Origin: Alphaproteobacteria bacterium
Lineage (GTDB): Bacteria; Pseudomonadota; Alphaproteobacteria; Sphingomonadales; Sphingomonadaceae
NCBI GenBank assembly: GCA_030426245.1
Contig: JAUHYZ010000001.1
Location: forward strand, 62,001 to 126,000
Length of the DNA stretch: 64,000 nt
Direction of reading: 5' to 3'
Shown here: piece by piece, positions 50,200-59,530 of the stretch
Position numbering within the stretch: the stretch's first letter is position 1
How the letters are laid out: each line of letters opens with the position of its first letter
Notes under the pieces: generated by a model
Databases searched by the model: none
What the model was told of the DNA's origin: nothing
The model's input: only the letters and a program-made list of their open reading frames with translations
Made by a program: the position numbers and the translations under genes

Positions 50200-53040
50200 A
50201 TGATTTCGTCCAATCGACCTGGCAAAGCTGGAGCAACTGCTAAGCTTGCCGTTTCCGTTTCTCTGATTGCTCTTGGTGCATTCAGTGCCACTTCGGCTGC
50301 CGCTCAGGACGCGCCGATTGTGGTCACCGGTACGCGCATTGAAGGCGTTGCGCCTGTCGGATCTTCCGTGATTCCGGTGGGCCGCGAAGAACTGGAGAAA
50401 ATGGGCGCAAGCACTGTCAACGACGCGCTGCGCAAGATCCCTCAGGTGGTCAATTTCGGCGGCTCGGACGAGCAGACCGGCGGCGCGACGATCCAGAACT
50501 CGTCGCTCAACACCTTTTTCGCCAAGTCGGTCAATCTGCGTGGCCTCGGAACCGCTGCTACGCTGAACCTGGTAAATAACCACCGCGTTGCACCGCAGGG
50601 TCCGAACGGCCAGCTCTATGATGCGGATAACATCCCCGGTATCGCGATCGAGCGGATCGAAGTTGTCGCTGACGGCGGTTCGGCCATTTACGGTTCAGAT
50701 GCGATCGGCGGTGTGGTGAACTACATCACGCGCCGTCCCGAAAACACGATCGAAGGCCGCTTCCGCGCAGGCTTCGCCGACGGTTTCGAAGAATATATCG
50801 CGTCGGTTGCAGTCGGCAAGACATGGGACACAGGCGGCGTCTTCGTTGCCTATGAATATCAGGAACGCGGTGCGCTGATGGCAGCCGATCGTCCTGAACT
50901 ATATAACAGCGACCTGACGGAGTTCGGCGCGGGCCCCGATCCATTCTTTGCCAGCCCTGGCAACGTTCAATTCTCGGTTAGCGGTCCTGCCTACGGGATT
51001 CCTTCCGGTCAGGACGGCACGTCGCTGACGCTGGGCGATCTCTTGTCGACGACCAACAGGCAAAGTCAGTGGTACGGCGCTACCGCAATTCCTGGTTATG
51101 ACCGGCACTCGGTTACCGGCACCCTGACTCAGGACATTGGCAGCTTCGTCACCTTCAATTTCGACGGTTTCTTTTCACGCCGCGAATTTGAGCTGTTGGA
51201 AGCCGGCATTGATGCCCAGCTGACTGTGCCGAATACCAACCCCTTCAGCCCCTGCGCTCCGGGTGTTGTGAACGACAGCGACATGTTTGACTGCCCAGCT
51301 GACGGCACGCTTTATGTGCCCTACAACTTTGTAGATGCGCTCGGTCAGACCATCACCACTGGCTATGAGGAAATCTGGGCCGTCTCCGGTGGATTCGACA
51401 TCGATCTCGGCGACAAGTGGGATGCCAATATCAGTGGCTATTACAGCGAAGATAACGCGCTGGCCCGCAGGGACAACCTGATCAACAACACGTCATTGGC
51501 TCGCGTTGTTTCCGGTTCGGCTGGCGGGATCGACAAGCCGGCCGACATTCCGTTTTTCAATCCGTTCTGCGATGCGAGCCAGTTTGACTGTAACTCGGAA
51601 GCGACGCTTGGTCATTTCAGAGGCTTCACCACGATCGGTTCGACCTATGAACTCTATGGCGGCACGGCCAACGTCAATGGTGAGCTGTTCGATATCGGGG
51701 GCGGCACGGTCCGCTTGGCAGTAGGCGGCGAATATCATCACGATACGCTGTCCGGCACTGGTCAGATTACCAATACGCGTGGCCCGACGAACGAAAATCC
51801 TGCTGGCATCCCCGCGACCAATAACCGCGAGGTCGGTTCAGTCTACGGCGAAGTCTTCGTGCCGATTGTCGGCGTGGACAATGCCATGCCGGGTCTCGAG
51901 CGGCTCGAGCTGAATGCCGCGGTTCGCTATGACGAATATAGCGATGTCGGTGGAACGACAAATCCGAAGTTCGGCGTGAACTACTCGCCGGTCTTGGGCG
52001 TGACCTTCCGCGGAAGTTACGGCACTTCGTTCCGTGCGCCCAGCCTGGTGGACGTCAACAAGTATGCCACCGCGGGCTTCCTGATCCGCAGTGCACCTGG
52101 CGCTGCGATCGGCCTTACGCCTGACGACAGCACGTTCACTTACACCTATCCGGCAGGCGGCAATCCCGACCTGAGCCCGGAAACGGCGGAAACCTGGTCG
52201 ATCGGTATGGACATCGATTCCGACCTCATTCCCGGCGTGACGGCTTCGGTGACCTATTACAACATCGTCTATGAGAACAAGATCGACACGGCGACCTTCA
52301 ACGCCCCGATTGCGGCGGTCTTGAACTCGGGTGTTTATGACGACTTCATCGTCTTCAACCCGAATTTCTTCCCGGATAAGGCGACGCTTTCTATTGATGA
52401 ATATGTTTCCTATTGGGATTCGCTGCAGGATCCGTTCCTGCCGGTTCTCGGGCCTATTCCAGGCGGCGACCCGGCCAATCTGATCGCGATCATCGATGCG
52501 CGGCGGAACAATCAGGGCGTCGTTGAAACCGACGGTATCGATTTCTCGTTCAATTACGACATCGATGGCGGTTTTGCCGATTTCAATATCGGAACCCAGT
52601 TCAACTACATCTTCAATTACAAGACGGCGCCGGTACAGGCGGCTGCTCTCAGGAATGAAGTGAACAACTTCGGCTATCCGGCGCAATTCACCGGGCGGCT
52701 GGAACTGGGCATGGCTGCGGGCGGATTCTCGGGCACGGCGTTCATCAACTACGTCAATAGCCGCGAGATTACGCGTGACTTCCTGTCTCCGTCTGTGCCG
52801 GATCAGTATCTGGACATCGATTCCTATACGACGGTCGACCTGACCTTGACCTATGACTTCGACGACAGCGATCTGCCGTTCGCCGATGGTCTGTCGTTCT
52901 CCGTCACCGCGCAGAACCTGTTCGATGCGAAGCCGCCGCTGGTGGTGAACGCCGGCGAATATGCCATTCGCTTCGATCCTTCCTATTCGAGCTCGATCGG
53001 ACGTTTCGTCGCAGTCTCGGTAGCGAAGAAGTTCTGGTAA
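50200..53040 (+). CDS. TonB-dependent outer-membrane receptor, copy 3
   Basis: This is a 946-residue receptor with an N-terminal signal sequence ending SAAAQ (about residue 36). The plug starts VVTGTRIEGVAPVG and includes NLRGLGTAATLNLVNNHRV; the barrel finishes with the aromatic terminus VAKKFW. ATG 50200 is used; a GTG one codon earlier lies within the ribosome site. It is clearly different from the paired receptors at 4478-11708 in length, plug and control region. It is followed by a DoxX-like gene (63 bp) and an alpha/beta hydrolase (39 bp) on the same strand, suggesting uptake of an esterified or amidated compound that the hydrolase then attacks. Confidence 0.93.
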   Translation: MISSNRPGKAGATAKLAVSVSLIALGAFSATSAAAQDAPIVVTGTRIEGVAPVGSSVIPVGREELEKMGASTVNDALRKIPQVVNFGGSDEQTGGATIQNSSLNTFFAKSVNLRGLGTAATLNLVNNHRVAPQGPNGQLYDADNIPGIAIERIEVVADGGSAIYGSDAIGGVVNYITRRPENTIEGRFRAGFADGFEEYIASVAVGKTWDTGGVFVAYEYQERGALMAADRPELYNSDLTEFGAGPDPFFASPGNVQFSVSGPAYGIPSGQDGTSLTLGDLLSTTNRQSQWYGATAIPGYDRHSVTGTLTQDIGSFVTFNFDGFFSRREFELLEAGIDAQLTVPNTNPFSPCAPGVVNDSDMFDCPADGTLYVPYNFVDALGQTITTGYEEIWAVSGGFDIDLGDKWDANISGYYSEDNALARRDNLINNTSLARVVSGSAGGIDKPADIPFFNPFCDASQFDCNSEATLGHFRGFTTIGSTYELYGGTANVNGELFDIGGGTVRLAVGGEYHHDTLSGTGQITNTRGPTNENPAGIPATNNREVGSVYGEVFVPIVGVDNAMPGLERLELNAAVRYDEYSDVGGTTNPKFGVNYSPVLGVTFRGSYGTSFRAPSLVDVNKYATAGFLIRSAPGAAIGLTPDDSTFTYTYPAGGNPDLSPETAETWSIGMDIDSDLIPGVTASVTYYNIVYENKIDTATFNAPIAAVLNSGVYDDFIVFNPNFFPDKATLSIDEYVSYWDSLQDPFLPVLGPIPGGDPANLIAIIDARRNNQGVVETDGIDFSFNYDIDGGFADFNIGTQFNYIFNYKTAPVQAAALRNEVNNFGYPAQFTGRLELGMAAGGFSGTAFINYVNSREITRDFLSPSVPDQYLDIDSYTTVDLTLTYDFDDSDLPFADGLSFSVTAQNLFDAKPPLVVNAGEYAIRFDPSYSSSIGRFVAVSVAKKFW

Positions 53041-53103
53041 AGAGAGAGGAAGGCCGCGCCAGCCGGTATCGGCAACCCAAATATATAACGGGGATCGGTG
53101 ACC

Positions 53104-53673
53104 ATGGTTGGCGCGGCTGAACAACTAGAGAAAGGCGGCGGGGGCAATGCCTTCGCCGCCTTCGTTTATGCATGCCAGTTCCTTTATGGAGGCTGGTTCC
53201 TGTTCCACGGGCTCAACTACTGGTTCGAATTCTATTTCGATCAGTCGATCCAGCCTGGCCCGGGCCTCGTTCCGGCACTGGCACAATCCGGCGTCATGAC
53301 GATCGTGAAGGTGCTGGAAGTCGCCATTGGTCTGGCCCTGCTGCTGGATCTGTTTGCGGCTCTGGCGATTGTCGCGGCCTGGCCGATTACCTTGATGATC
53401 GCTTTCGTCACGTCATCGCATCTCTCGCCCTTCGGCATGTCCGTCGGCGTCGTGATCATCAGCCTCAATGCGATCATGTCATTCGGCCATCTCGATCGAT
53501 ACCGGCCCATGCTGGCAGTGAGGGCAGGCCGCCCGACATGGGGCGCAAGCGGGGCCGAAGCGGCGATGCCGGACCGGTCGCGCCTGCCTGTCAGGCTGCA
53601 TATACTGGCCGCGCCTGCCGGGCTGATCGCGGCCATTTCCATTACCTATCTCAGTCTGTTTCTGCGTGGTTGA
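53104..53673 (+). CDS. DoxX-like integral membrane protein, copy 2
   Basis: This 189-residue membrane protein has four helices. The N-terminal helix YACQFLYGGWFLFHGLNYWF resembles that of the copy at 49195, and the motif HLDRYRPMLAVRAG follows the third helix. ATG 53104 is chosen for its spacing from GGGGATCG; a GTG at 53098 adds two residues. It lies between TonB receptor 3 and a secreted alpha/beta hydrolase, and probably belongs to that operon. Its function is unknown; a redox or quinone-associated role would follow from distant DoxD/DoxX relatives only. Confidence 0.76.
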   Translation: MVGAAEQLEKGGGGNAFAAFVYACQFLYGGWFLFHGLNYWFEFYFDQSIQPGPGLVPALAQSGVMTIVKVLEVAIGLALLLDLFAALAIVAAWPITLMIAFVTSSHLSPFGMSVGVVIISLNAIMSFGHLDRYRPMLAVRAGRPTWGASGAEAAMPDRSRLPVRLHILAAPAGLIAAISITYLSLFLRG

Positions 53674-53712
53674 AGCACGCCGCGTGCAAGCGAAAAGGAG
53701 GGAGCTGCTCCC

Positions 53713-54873
53713 GTGAAAAACAAACTTTGCGCAGTCGTTCTTGCGGGCCTGATGTTCACAGCGGGCCATGGCTCGCTCGCTCACGCAGCCGGTCAGGGCG
53801 CCAATGAGCCGCTGGTTATCGCCGAGCAGGGGACCTTCTTTGTCGGCGGAAGCGAGGTCGAACTGGAAGGCGGGACCATCGTGGCCAACGAGATGTATGT
53901 CGAGTATCAGATGCCGGCCGAACAGACGCATCCATTCCCGCTGGTGTTCTTTCACGGCGGTATGTCGAGCGGGCACTATTGGTGGAGCAGGCCCGATGGC
54001 GGCGAAGGCTGGGCCACCCTGTTCCTGCGCGAGGGCTATGCAGTCTATGTGGTGGATCGTCCAACCCATGGCCGCTCTGCGCATTACGAGGAAATCCATG
54101 GTCAGGCGCATTTGCCGCCGCTTTCCATGCCTCGTCCTGGCCCTGGATCGGATCCCGAGCCGGACGATCCGGACAATCGTTTCCCGGGCAAGAAGGTTGC
54201 GGGCGATCCGGCCTATGAACAGTCGCGGAGAGGAAGCCAGGCGTCGGTGGAGCTGCCCTTCGGTTTGCCCGATCCGGTGGCCGTCAGCGCCAGGATGGAT
54301 GGCTATGACCGCGCAGCGGGCGCCGCTCTGCTCGACCGTATCGGCCCGGCAATCCTGGTCACGCATTCGCGCTCCGGCGCAACCGGCTGGCAGATTGCCG
54401 ACGCTCGCCCCGACCTTGTGAAGGCGATCGTCGCCGCAGAGCCCAACGGGCCGCCATTCTACAATGCGCCTCCACTCGGCCAGCCGGGCGATCCGGTCTC
54501 ACGGCCTTTCGGCATCACCTACGCCCCTCTTGCCTATGAGCCTGCAGTGGAGACGGTGGAGGATTTCGGCGGTCTTGTGCAGATGGAGCCGACAGGTGAA
54601 GGGCTGGTGGGTTGCTGGGTTCCGCAAGGGCAGCAGCCTCAGCTGGTCAACCTCACGGATATCCCGGTGATGGTGATGACTGGTGAATCCTCCTACCATG
54701 CGGCCTATGATCATTGCACTGCGCAATACCTCACGGCCGCCGGAGTGCCGACGGATTTCGCCGACCTCGGGGCCATGGGCATCACGGGCAACACGCACGG
54801 CTTCATGCGCGAGACGAACAATGCCGAGCTAGCCGATATCGTTGTCGACTGGCTGACCGAGAGAGGGCTCTAA
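53713..54873 (+). CDS. Exported alpha/beta hydrolase
   Basis: This 386-residue protein has a signal peptide (about residues 1-26, ending SLAHA), so it acts in the periplasm or outside. The oxyanion-hole region is FFHGGMSSGHYWW. The nucleophile elbow is THSRSGATGW, in which the second serine fits the small-x-Ser-x-small pattern. The catalytic histidine is probably in GNTHGFMRE near the end. A proline/aspartate-rich insert (about residues 140-165) forms part of the cap. It follows TonB receptor 3 and a DoxX-like gene, and its last four bases overlap the stop of the convergent carboxylesterase gene. It likely hydrolyses esters or lactones presented by the receptor system. Confidence 0.85.
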   Translation: MKNKLCAVVLAGLMFTAGHGSLAHAAGQGANEPLVIAEQGTFFVGGSEVELEGGTIVANEMYVEYQMPAEQTHPFPLVFFHGGMSSGHYWWSRPDGGEGWATLFLREGYAVYVVDRPTHGRSAHYEEIHGQAHLPPLSMPRPGPGSDPEPDDPDNRFPGKKVAGDPAYEQSRRGSQASVELPFGLPDPVAVSARMDGYDRAAGAALLDRIGPAILVTHSRSGATGWQIADARPDLVKAIVAAEPNGPPFYNAPPLGQPGDPVSRPFGITYAPLAYEPAVETVEDFGGLVQMEPTGEGLVGCWVPQGQQPQLVNLTDIPVMVMTGESSYHAAYDHCTAQYLTAAGVPTDFADLGAMGITGNTHGFMRETNNAELADIVVDWLTERGL

Positions 54874-56351
54874 CGGCGCTTGGCGAAATAGGCGTCGAGA
54901 AATTCCTGCACCTCGCTGCGCGGCGTTTCGATCACCTTGGGCTCCACTGAGAGTTCCATGAGCCGGGGCTCTTCGGGGTCGTAGGCAGGCCAATGGGGCA
55001 GGCCGGGTCCGTTCGGATCGCCCTGGCGCGCGAAGTTCGCCCAATAGCTGGACATCAAATCGGAAAGCTGCCGATCCTCCTCCGTCCAGAGCTGGTCCTC
55101 GCTTTCCAACGTTTCGAATACGTAGACTATCTCACCGCCGTGAAACGCGCCTAGCTCAGGCTTGCCGGGCCAAGCCCTGTCGAACCAGTATAGCCAGGCA
55201 TCTTCCTCGCCGGTCCGCGATTGCAGCTCTGCCCATGAGCGCATTTGCCATTGCACCGCATCGGTAGCCGATTGAGCGAGCTTGTCTTCCGCGCCTTCAT
55301 AGAACGCGTCGAATTCGGCACGTTCCTCCTCGTCGGGCTTAACCCATTCCATGCGGATGGTGGAGCCTTCATAGGAATTGGAGCCGACCAGTGTGGGTAC
55401 GTCGTTCTGCCGCCCTTCGGCAAAGATATTGTACACCAGGTCCGGCAGCACATATCCGTCCCGCTCGGTCGGCCAGAAGAAGGTGAATTCCGACAGAATC
55501 TTTTCCATCGGTAGGGCGCGCATTTCGGCGATGGAATGGGCACCGAACTTTTCGGCGAAAGCTTCGCCATATTCCCCTGCCGATTCCAGATCCTTGCGTC
55601 CGATTATGCCGCCATCGGGATCCATCTGCGAGGTGCTTTCCCCGATCGCCTTGTGAAACAGCCCCTCTGCCAGAGGCGATGCCTGCAGGATGTTCACGGC
55701 GCCGGCGCCGGCTGACTCCCCGAAAATCGTCACATTGCCGGGGTCTCCGCCGAAGGCGGCGATATTTTGCTGGATCCAGCGTAGCGCGGCAATCTGGTCC
55801 AGAATGCCGTAATTGCCCGAGGATCCGTAAGGGGCTTCAGCGGTCAGTTCAGGATGGGCCATGAAACCCAGCGCGCCAAGGCGGTAGTTGATCGTGACCA
55901 GTACGATACCGTCCTTGGCAAATTCAGTGCCGTCGAAGGCGGGATCTCTTCCCGATCCGAATTGATGACCGCCGCCATGGATCCACACCATCACCGGTAG
56001 CGGGTCGGCGGCATCGGCCGGTGCCCAGACGTTCAGCGTCAGGCAGTCCTCGCTCATTGGCGGACCGGCTTGATCCGGCGGACGGCTTTGTGCGCAAATC
56101 GGGCCGAATTCGCTTGCATCGCGCACGTTATTCCAGCCATCCACCGGCCGCGGCGCCTGCCAGCGTAAATCGCCAGTTGGCGCTGCCGCATAGGGAATGC
56201 CGAGAAACCGTTCGATTCCGTCCGAACTTGCGCCTCTCAGCATCCCTTGTTCGGTTTCGGCCACGGGCGCCTCTTCGGCCAGGGCCGGCGCGCTATGGCC
56301 GATTGCAGCCGAAGTGAAGCAGGCCAATGCGGCAAATAGACGTCTTCTCAT
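54870..56351 (-). CDS. Exported carboxylesterase type B
   Basis: This 493-residue type B carboxylesterase has a signal peptide ending APALA. It contains the characteristic FLGIPYAAAPTGDLRW, the EDCLTLNVWAP segment, the oxyanion HGGGH and the nucleophile in TIFGESAGAGAVN. The open frame extends about 680 bp upstream through the MFS gene in another register; ATG 56351 is the real start and overlaps the MFS stop. It is the last gene of a six-gene minus-strand operon. It should hydrolyse ester substrates in the periplasm, with the operon's transporters taking up the released acid. Confidence 0.92.
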   Translation of the reverse strand: MRRRLFAALACFTSAAIGHSAPALAEEAPVAETEQGMLRGASSDGIERFLGIPYAAAPTGDLRWQAPRPVDGWNNVRDASEFGPICAQSRPPDQAGPPMSEDCLTLNVWAPADAADPLPVMVWIHGGGHQFGSGRDPAFDGTEFAKDGIVLVTINYRLGALGFMAHPELTAEAPYGSSGNYGILDQIAALRWIQQNIAAFGGDPGNVTIFGESAGAGAVNILQASPLAEGLFHKAIGESTSQMDPDGGIIGRKDLESAGEYGEAFAEKFGAHSIAEMRALPMEKILSEFTFFWPTERDGYVLPDLVYNIFAEGRQNDVPTLVGSNSYEGSTIRMEWVKPDEEERAEFDAFYEGAEDKLAQSATDAVQWQMRSWAELQSRTGEEDAWLYWFDRAWPGKPELGAFHGGEIVYVFETLESEDQLWTEEDRQLSDLMSSYWANFARQGDPNGPGLPHWPAYDPEEPRLMELSVEPKVIETPRSEVQEFLDAYFAKRR

Positions 56352-57712
56352 GGATGTGCCTCCAAAGGTTTCGAACCGGTCTGGCTGCGCACGGCCCACC
56401 CAGCCAGGCCGCAAAGTGCAATCAATGCTGCCACTGCTCCGAAGAAGCCGGTCGAACCGCCCAGATCGAGAGTGACTACCCCGGTAAAGGAGCTGAGCAC
56501 GGCGCCAACGCGGCCTGCGGCGGATGCCGTACCCACGCCGGTGGCGCGCACTTCGGAAGGATAGATGGTGGCGGCCAGCGTATAGAGTGTGTTGTGCAGC
56601 CCAGCCAGGCAAAAGCCGAGTGCCATCATGGCGGGCAGAACGATCAGTACCGAAAGAACTCCCAGCCCCAGCATGGCAGCCAATGCCACGGCCATGATCG
56701 TCCCCATTGCGGCATAGCCGACATGCGTAATGCGGAAGCCGTAACGATCCAGTAGGAAGCCGCTGATTAATGCTCCGACCACACTGCCGGAGTGGAACGT
56801 CATGATCCCGTAGCTTGTCGTCGTGAGATCGAAGCCCAGCGTGTGCAACATGGTCGGAACCCAGCTGAACAGGGTGTAGCTGGCCATCAGGCAGGTGAAA
56901 AAACCGGCCCACAGCAGCAGAGTTCTGGCCCTGAAATTCTGCGCGACCAATGTGCGGACAGGGGCAGTGACAGATTCCTGCGCCGGCGGGATGATAAATT
57001 TTTCGTCCGATCGATACGGTATCCGGCACTTTTCGAGCACGCGCCTCAGGCCGGATTCATTTCCTTCGCGCAGGAGGAAGGCCGGTGATTCCGGCAGCAT
57101 GGCGACGAATATTGCGCCCAGGATCAGCGGAACCAGCCCGGCAAACAGCAACAGCGGGCGCCAACCCACTTGTTCGAGCAGGGAAGCGCCCATGGCGCCT
57201 GCGGTAATTCCTCCGATGGGAATGAACACCATGCCGATCGCGATCGCCCTTCCGCGCCGCCGTTCCGGCGTGAACTCGGAAATCATCGCGGCGCCGTTGG
57301 GAATAGCGGCCCCGATGCCGAGCCCGTCCACGAAACGCACCAGCATCAATTGGGTGGGATCCTGCGTGACGGCCCCCAGAGAGGTCATGATCCCGAACAG
57401 GAATATGGCAGAGATCAGTGCCCAACGCCGCCCGATACGGTCGCCGATCATGCCGCCCAGAATTGAACCGAAGGCCACACCGGCCAGATTGGCCGCGTGT
57501 ACCGGTGCAAAGGCCGACCGTTCCAGGCCCCAATCCTGGATGATCGAGGGCAGGGCAATGCCCAATGATTGATTGGCGAGTCCGTCGACCGCGAAGACCA
57601 AGGCGAGACAGCCCAGAATGACCTTTTGATAAAAGCTCCATGGCGCGTCGTTGATCGCTGTTTCGACTGTGCGGGCAGGGCCCGCACCAGTCGGAGTGTC
57701 TGCTGCGCTCAT
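56348..57712 (-). CDS. MFS transporter, aromatic acid:H+ symporter (AAHS)-like
   Basis: This 454-residue transporter has 12 predicted helices. The loop 2-3 motif GDRIGRRWAL, the PERRRGRAIAIGMVF segment and the overall pattern (LGIALPSIIQDWGLERSAFA) resemble the AAHS family, which imports benzoate, protocatechuate, 4-hydroxybenzoate or related acids with protons. It overlaps the esterase by four bases on one side and the DoxX-like gene by four on the other, so it is tightly coupled to both. Ester hydrolysis followed by acid uptake is a natural pairing. Sialate or other organic-acid symporters are close relatives and remain possible. Confidence 0.87.
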   Translation of the reverse strand: MSAADTPTGAGPARTVETAINDAPWSFYQKVILGCLALVFAVDGLANQSLGIALPSIIQDWGLERSAFAPVHAANLAGVAFGSILGGMIGDRIGRRWALISAIFLFGIMTSLGAVTQDPTQLMLVRFVDGLGIGAAIPNGAAMISEFTPERRRGRAIAIGMVFIPIGGITAGAMGASLLEQVGWRPLLLFAGLVPLILGAIFVAMLPESPAFLLREGNESGLRRVLEKCRIPYRSDEKFIIPPAQESVTAPVRTLVAQNFRARTLLLWAGFFTCLMASYTLFSWVPTMLHTLGFDLTTTSYGIMTFHSGSVVGALISGFLLDRYGFRITHVGYAAMGTIMAVALAAMLGLGVLSVLIVLPAMMALGFCLAGLHNTLYTLAATIYPSEVRATGVGTASAAGRVGAVLSSFTGVVTLDLGGSTGFFGAVAALIALCGLAGWAVRSQTGSKPLEAHP

Positions 57713-58317
57713 GATCGTATCTCCGGATGTTCGCCGTCCCCGGCGAGGAATTTAGGCGGCGCGGCATAGGCCCGCGCGACGAGAAAAGGACGATAATACT
57801 GGAAGTAGGCCAACAGCAGAATGCAATTGGCGCCCAGCTCGAGCGGGCCGGTCAAAAGCTGACGCGGTGCGCCGGTGATGAACACGTTGAGATAGAAGAT
57901 CGTTGCGCTTGTCGGCACTTCCAGGACCAGCATCAGCGGGACCCATCGGTTGAGAACCAGCATGATCCCCACAAGGCCTTCCATGGCCTTTATGCCTGGA
58001 TAAACACCCATCGCATCCAGGGATTCCATGAACGGTCCGCCGATGGGATGCGGAATGGCCGGTACGGTGCCGGCGACCCAGAAACGGTAAGATGAATAGA
58101 TCAGGTGCAAGCCCCAATAGATACGCACCGCATCGGTGATCTGATCTGCGGTTGTCCGCTTGGGATCGAGCCAGCGCAACACCATCGCCCCGGCGACGCC
58201 CGCGAGAATGGGAATGCCGAAGAATATGAATGTGTCGAATTTGGCAAACAGCAGAATGTAGATAGCGACAGCGCTGAAGAACGCTGCCGGGATCGCAAAG
58301 GCTTTCGGTATAGGCAT
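57709..58317 (-). CDS. DoxX-like integral membrane protein, copy 3
   Basis: This 202-residue membrane protein has about five helices (FAIPAAFFSAVAIYILLF; IFFGIPILAGVAGAMVL; a GIMLVLNRWVPLMLVL segment; FYLNVFITGA; LGANCILLLAYFQYYRPFLV). The YYRPFL motif links it to the other two DoxX-like proteins in this region. ATG 58317 has GGAGAGGACAAGGA before it; the longer frame lacks a start signal. It overlaps the AAHS-type transporter gene by four bases. Its role in the operon is unknown. Confidence 0.75.
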   Translation of the reverse strand: MPIPKAFAIPAAFFSAVAIYILLFAKFDTFIFFGIPILAGVAGAMVLRWLDPKRTTADQITDAVRIYWGLHLIYSSYRFWVAGTVPAIPHPIGGPFMESLDAMGVYPGIKAMEGLVGIMLVLNRWVPLMLVLEVPTSATIFYLNVFITGAPRQLLTGPLELGANCILLLAYFQYYRPFLVARAYAAPPKFLAGDGEHPEIRS

Positions 58318-58394
58318 TCCTTGTCCTCTCCATCGACCCCGAGCCTGGTTTCTCCAACCCTCGGCGGTTCGGTTGCGGGCGTAATTCGCCCGCG

Positions 58395-59525
58395 TCAGTC
58401 CATGTATTCCATCTCTCGGTAATAGCTCTCGGCTCCGGGATGCAGCGGCACGCCCTTGCCGTCCCACACTGTGTTGGGATCGATCGAATAGGGCCTGACG
58501 AACCATTTCAGCTCATCCCGGTTGTGGTCGATGGCACTGGCAAGAGTGTAGGCGATTTCATCCGGCATATCTTCGCGTGCCATGATGACTTCGCCGGAAC
58601 GGCCGACGGTCTCAATGGCCCGGTCCACCCCGCGCAACACGCCCCAGCGTGCCGTTACACGCTGCATGCCCAGCTCTTCGTTGGCCATTTCCTCCAGCAG
58701 CTCTTCCGGCAGGTCCAGGAAATCCAGATCGTGCGTGCTTGCCAGGATCGTCCAGAAATCGGACTCCGGGTTGTTGGCCGGGCTGGCCAGGCTGGAGATG
58801 ATGACGTCGAAAGGCGTTTCTCCCGTCACGTTGTTCGGCTCGGCGAGTTCGCCTCCCCAGCTAGCCAGGCTTTCCTTGTCGAGCCCGTAATGCTCCAGCA
58901 CCGGAATCGTACTCGGCTGGAAATCGGCGAGAATGCGCACGGGTAGCTTGCGCTCGCGGATTTCGGCGAGGCTTTCGATCCCCAGTTCAGCCTTGGCGGC
59001 GACAAGCAGATAGGTCGGATCTTCGATCCGCGCGATCAGCCGCAGATTCGGATAGGGCCCGTCCTTCGCGTAGATATATTGCCCGTTATAAGCCCATCGG
59101 AACATGTTGGCTTCGGTCACGCCGAAGTCGATCGGGGCATCCACCCTTTCCAACGTTCCATGTTCGATATCGCCGTCGATCAGCTCCGGCGGGTGGGCAG
59201 CTTTTGCGACGATGCGGGGCCCTTCGGCGCGGTTGCAGTTGCGGCACAGGATGATCTCGTAGCCTTCATCGTCCATTGCCTCCTGAACGAATTCGCCCAG
59301 TTCTCCCCAGGGGCAGGCATGCGGACAGGCCGATGCCATAACCAGGCGCTTGGTGTCGTAGCCGGTTTCGCCGACGTCGACGGTCCTGCCGGTTTCGGCG
59401 GTTTCGGCTCGAGCTGTATGCGGTGCCGCCACAGTCGCCACCAATGCCGCTGCGATCGTCAGGAACCACATCCGGATATTCGAGATGCTGCGCCTGTGGT
59501 GTTCGGTTCTCTTCGTTTCAAACAT
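58395..59525 (-). CDS. TAXI-family TRAP transporter solute-binding protein, cysteine-bearing
   Basis: This 376-residue protein has a signal peptide (hydrophobic 19-34, cleavage near ARA at 40) and a TAXI-type binding domain (NMFRWAYNGQYIY, DPTYLLVAAKAELGI, C-terminal VPLHPGAESYYREME). The mature N-terminus carries four cysteines, C67, C71, C94 and C97, in ASACPHACP and ILCRNCNR, which ordinary TAXI proteins lack; they could form disulfides or bind a metal. No TRAP permease (fused DctQM type) is present in the window. It lies 5 bp after an MFS gene and 77 bp before a DoxX-like gene, so its partner may be one of these or encoded elsewhere. Confidence 0.8.
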   Translation of the reverse strand: MFETKRTEHHRRSISNIRMWFLTIAAALVATVAAPHTARAETAETGRTVDVGETGYDTKRLVMASACPHACPWGELGEFVQEAMDDEGYEIILCRNCNRAEGPRIVAKAAHPPELIDGDIEHGTLERVDAPIDFGVTEANMFRWAYNGQYIYAKDGPYPNLRLIARIEDPTYLLVAAKAELGIESLAEIRERKLPVRILADFQPSTIPVLEHYGLDKESLASWGGELAEPNNVTGETPFDVIISSLASPANNPESDFWTILASTHDLDFLDLPEELLEEMANEELGMQRVTARWGVLRGVDRAIETVGRSGEVIMAREDMPDEIAYTLASAIDHNRDELKWFVRPYSIDPNTVWDGKGVPLHPGAESYYREMEYMD

Positions 59526-59530
59526 GTCTT

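Noticed and set aside
50327-50333. ACCGGTA inside TonB receptor 3 as an operator
   Set aside because: It encodes the conserved VTGT plug motif, so the match is explained by coding.
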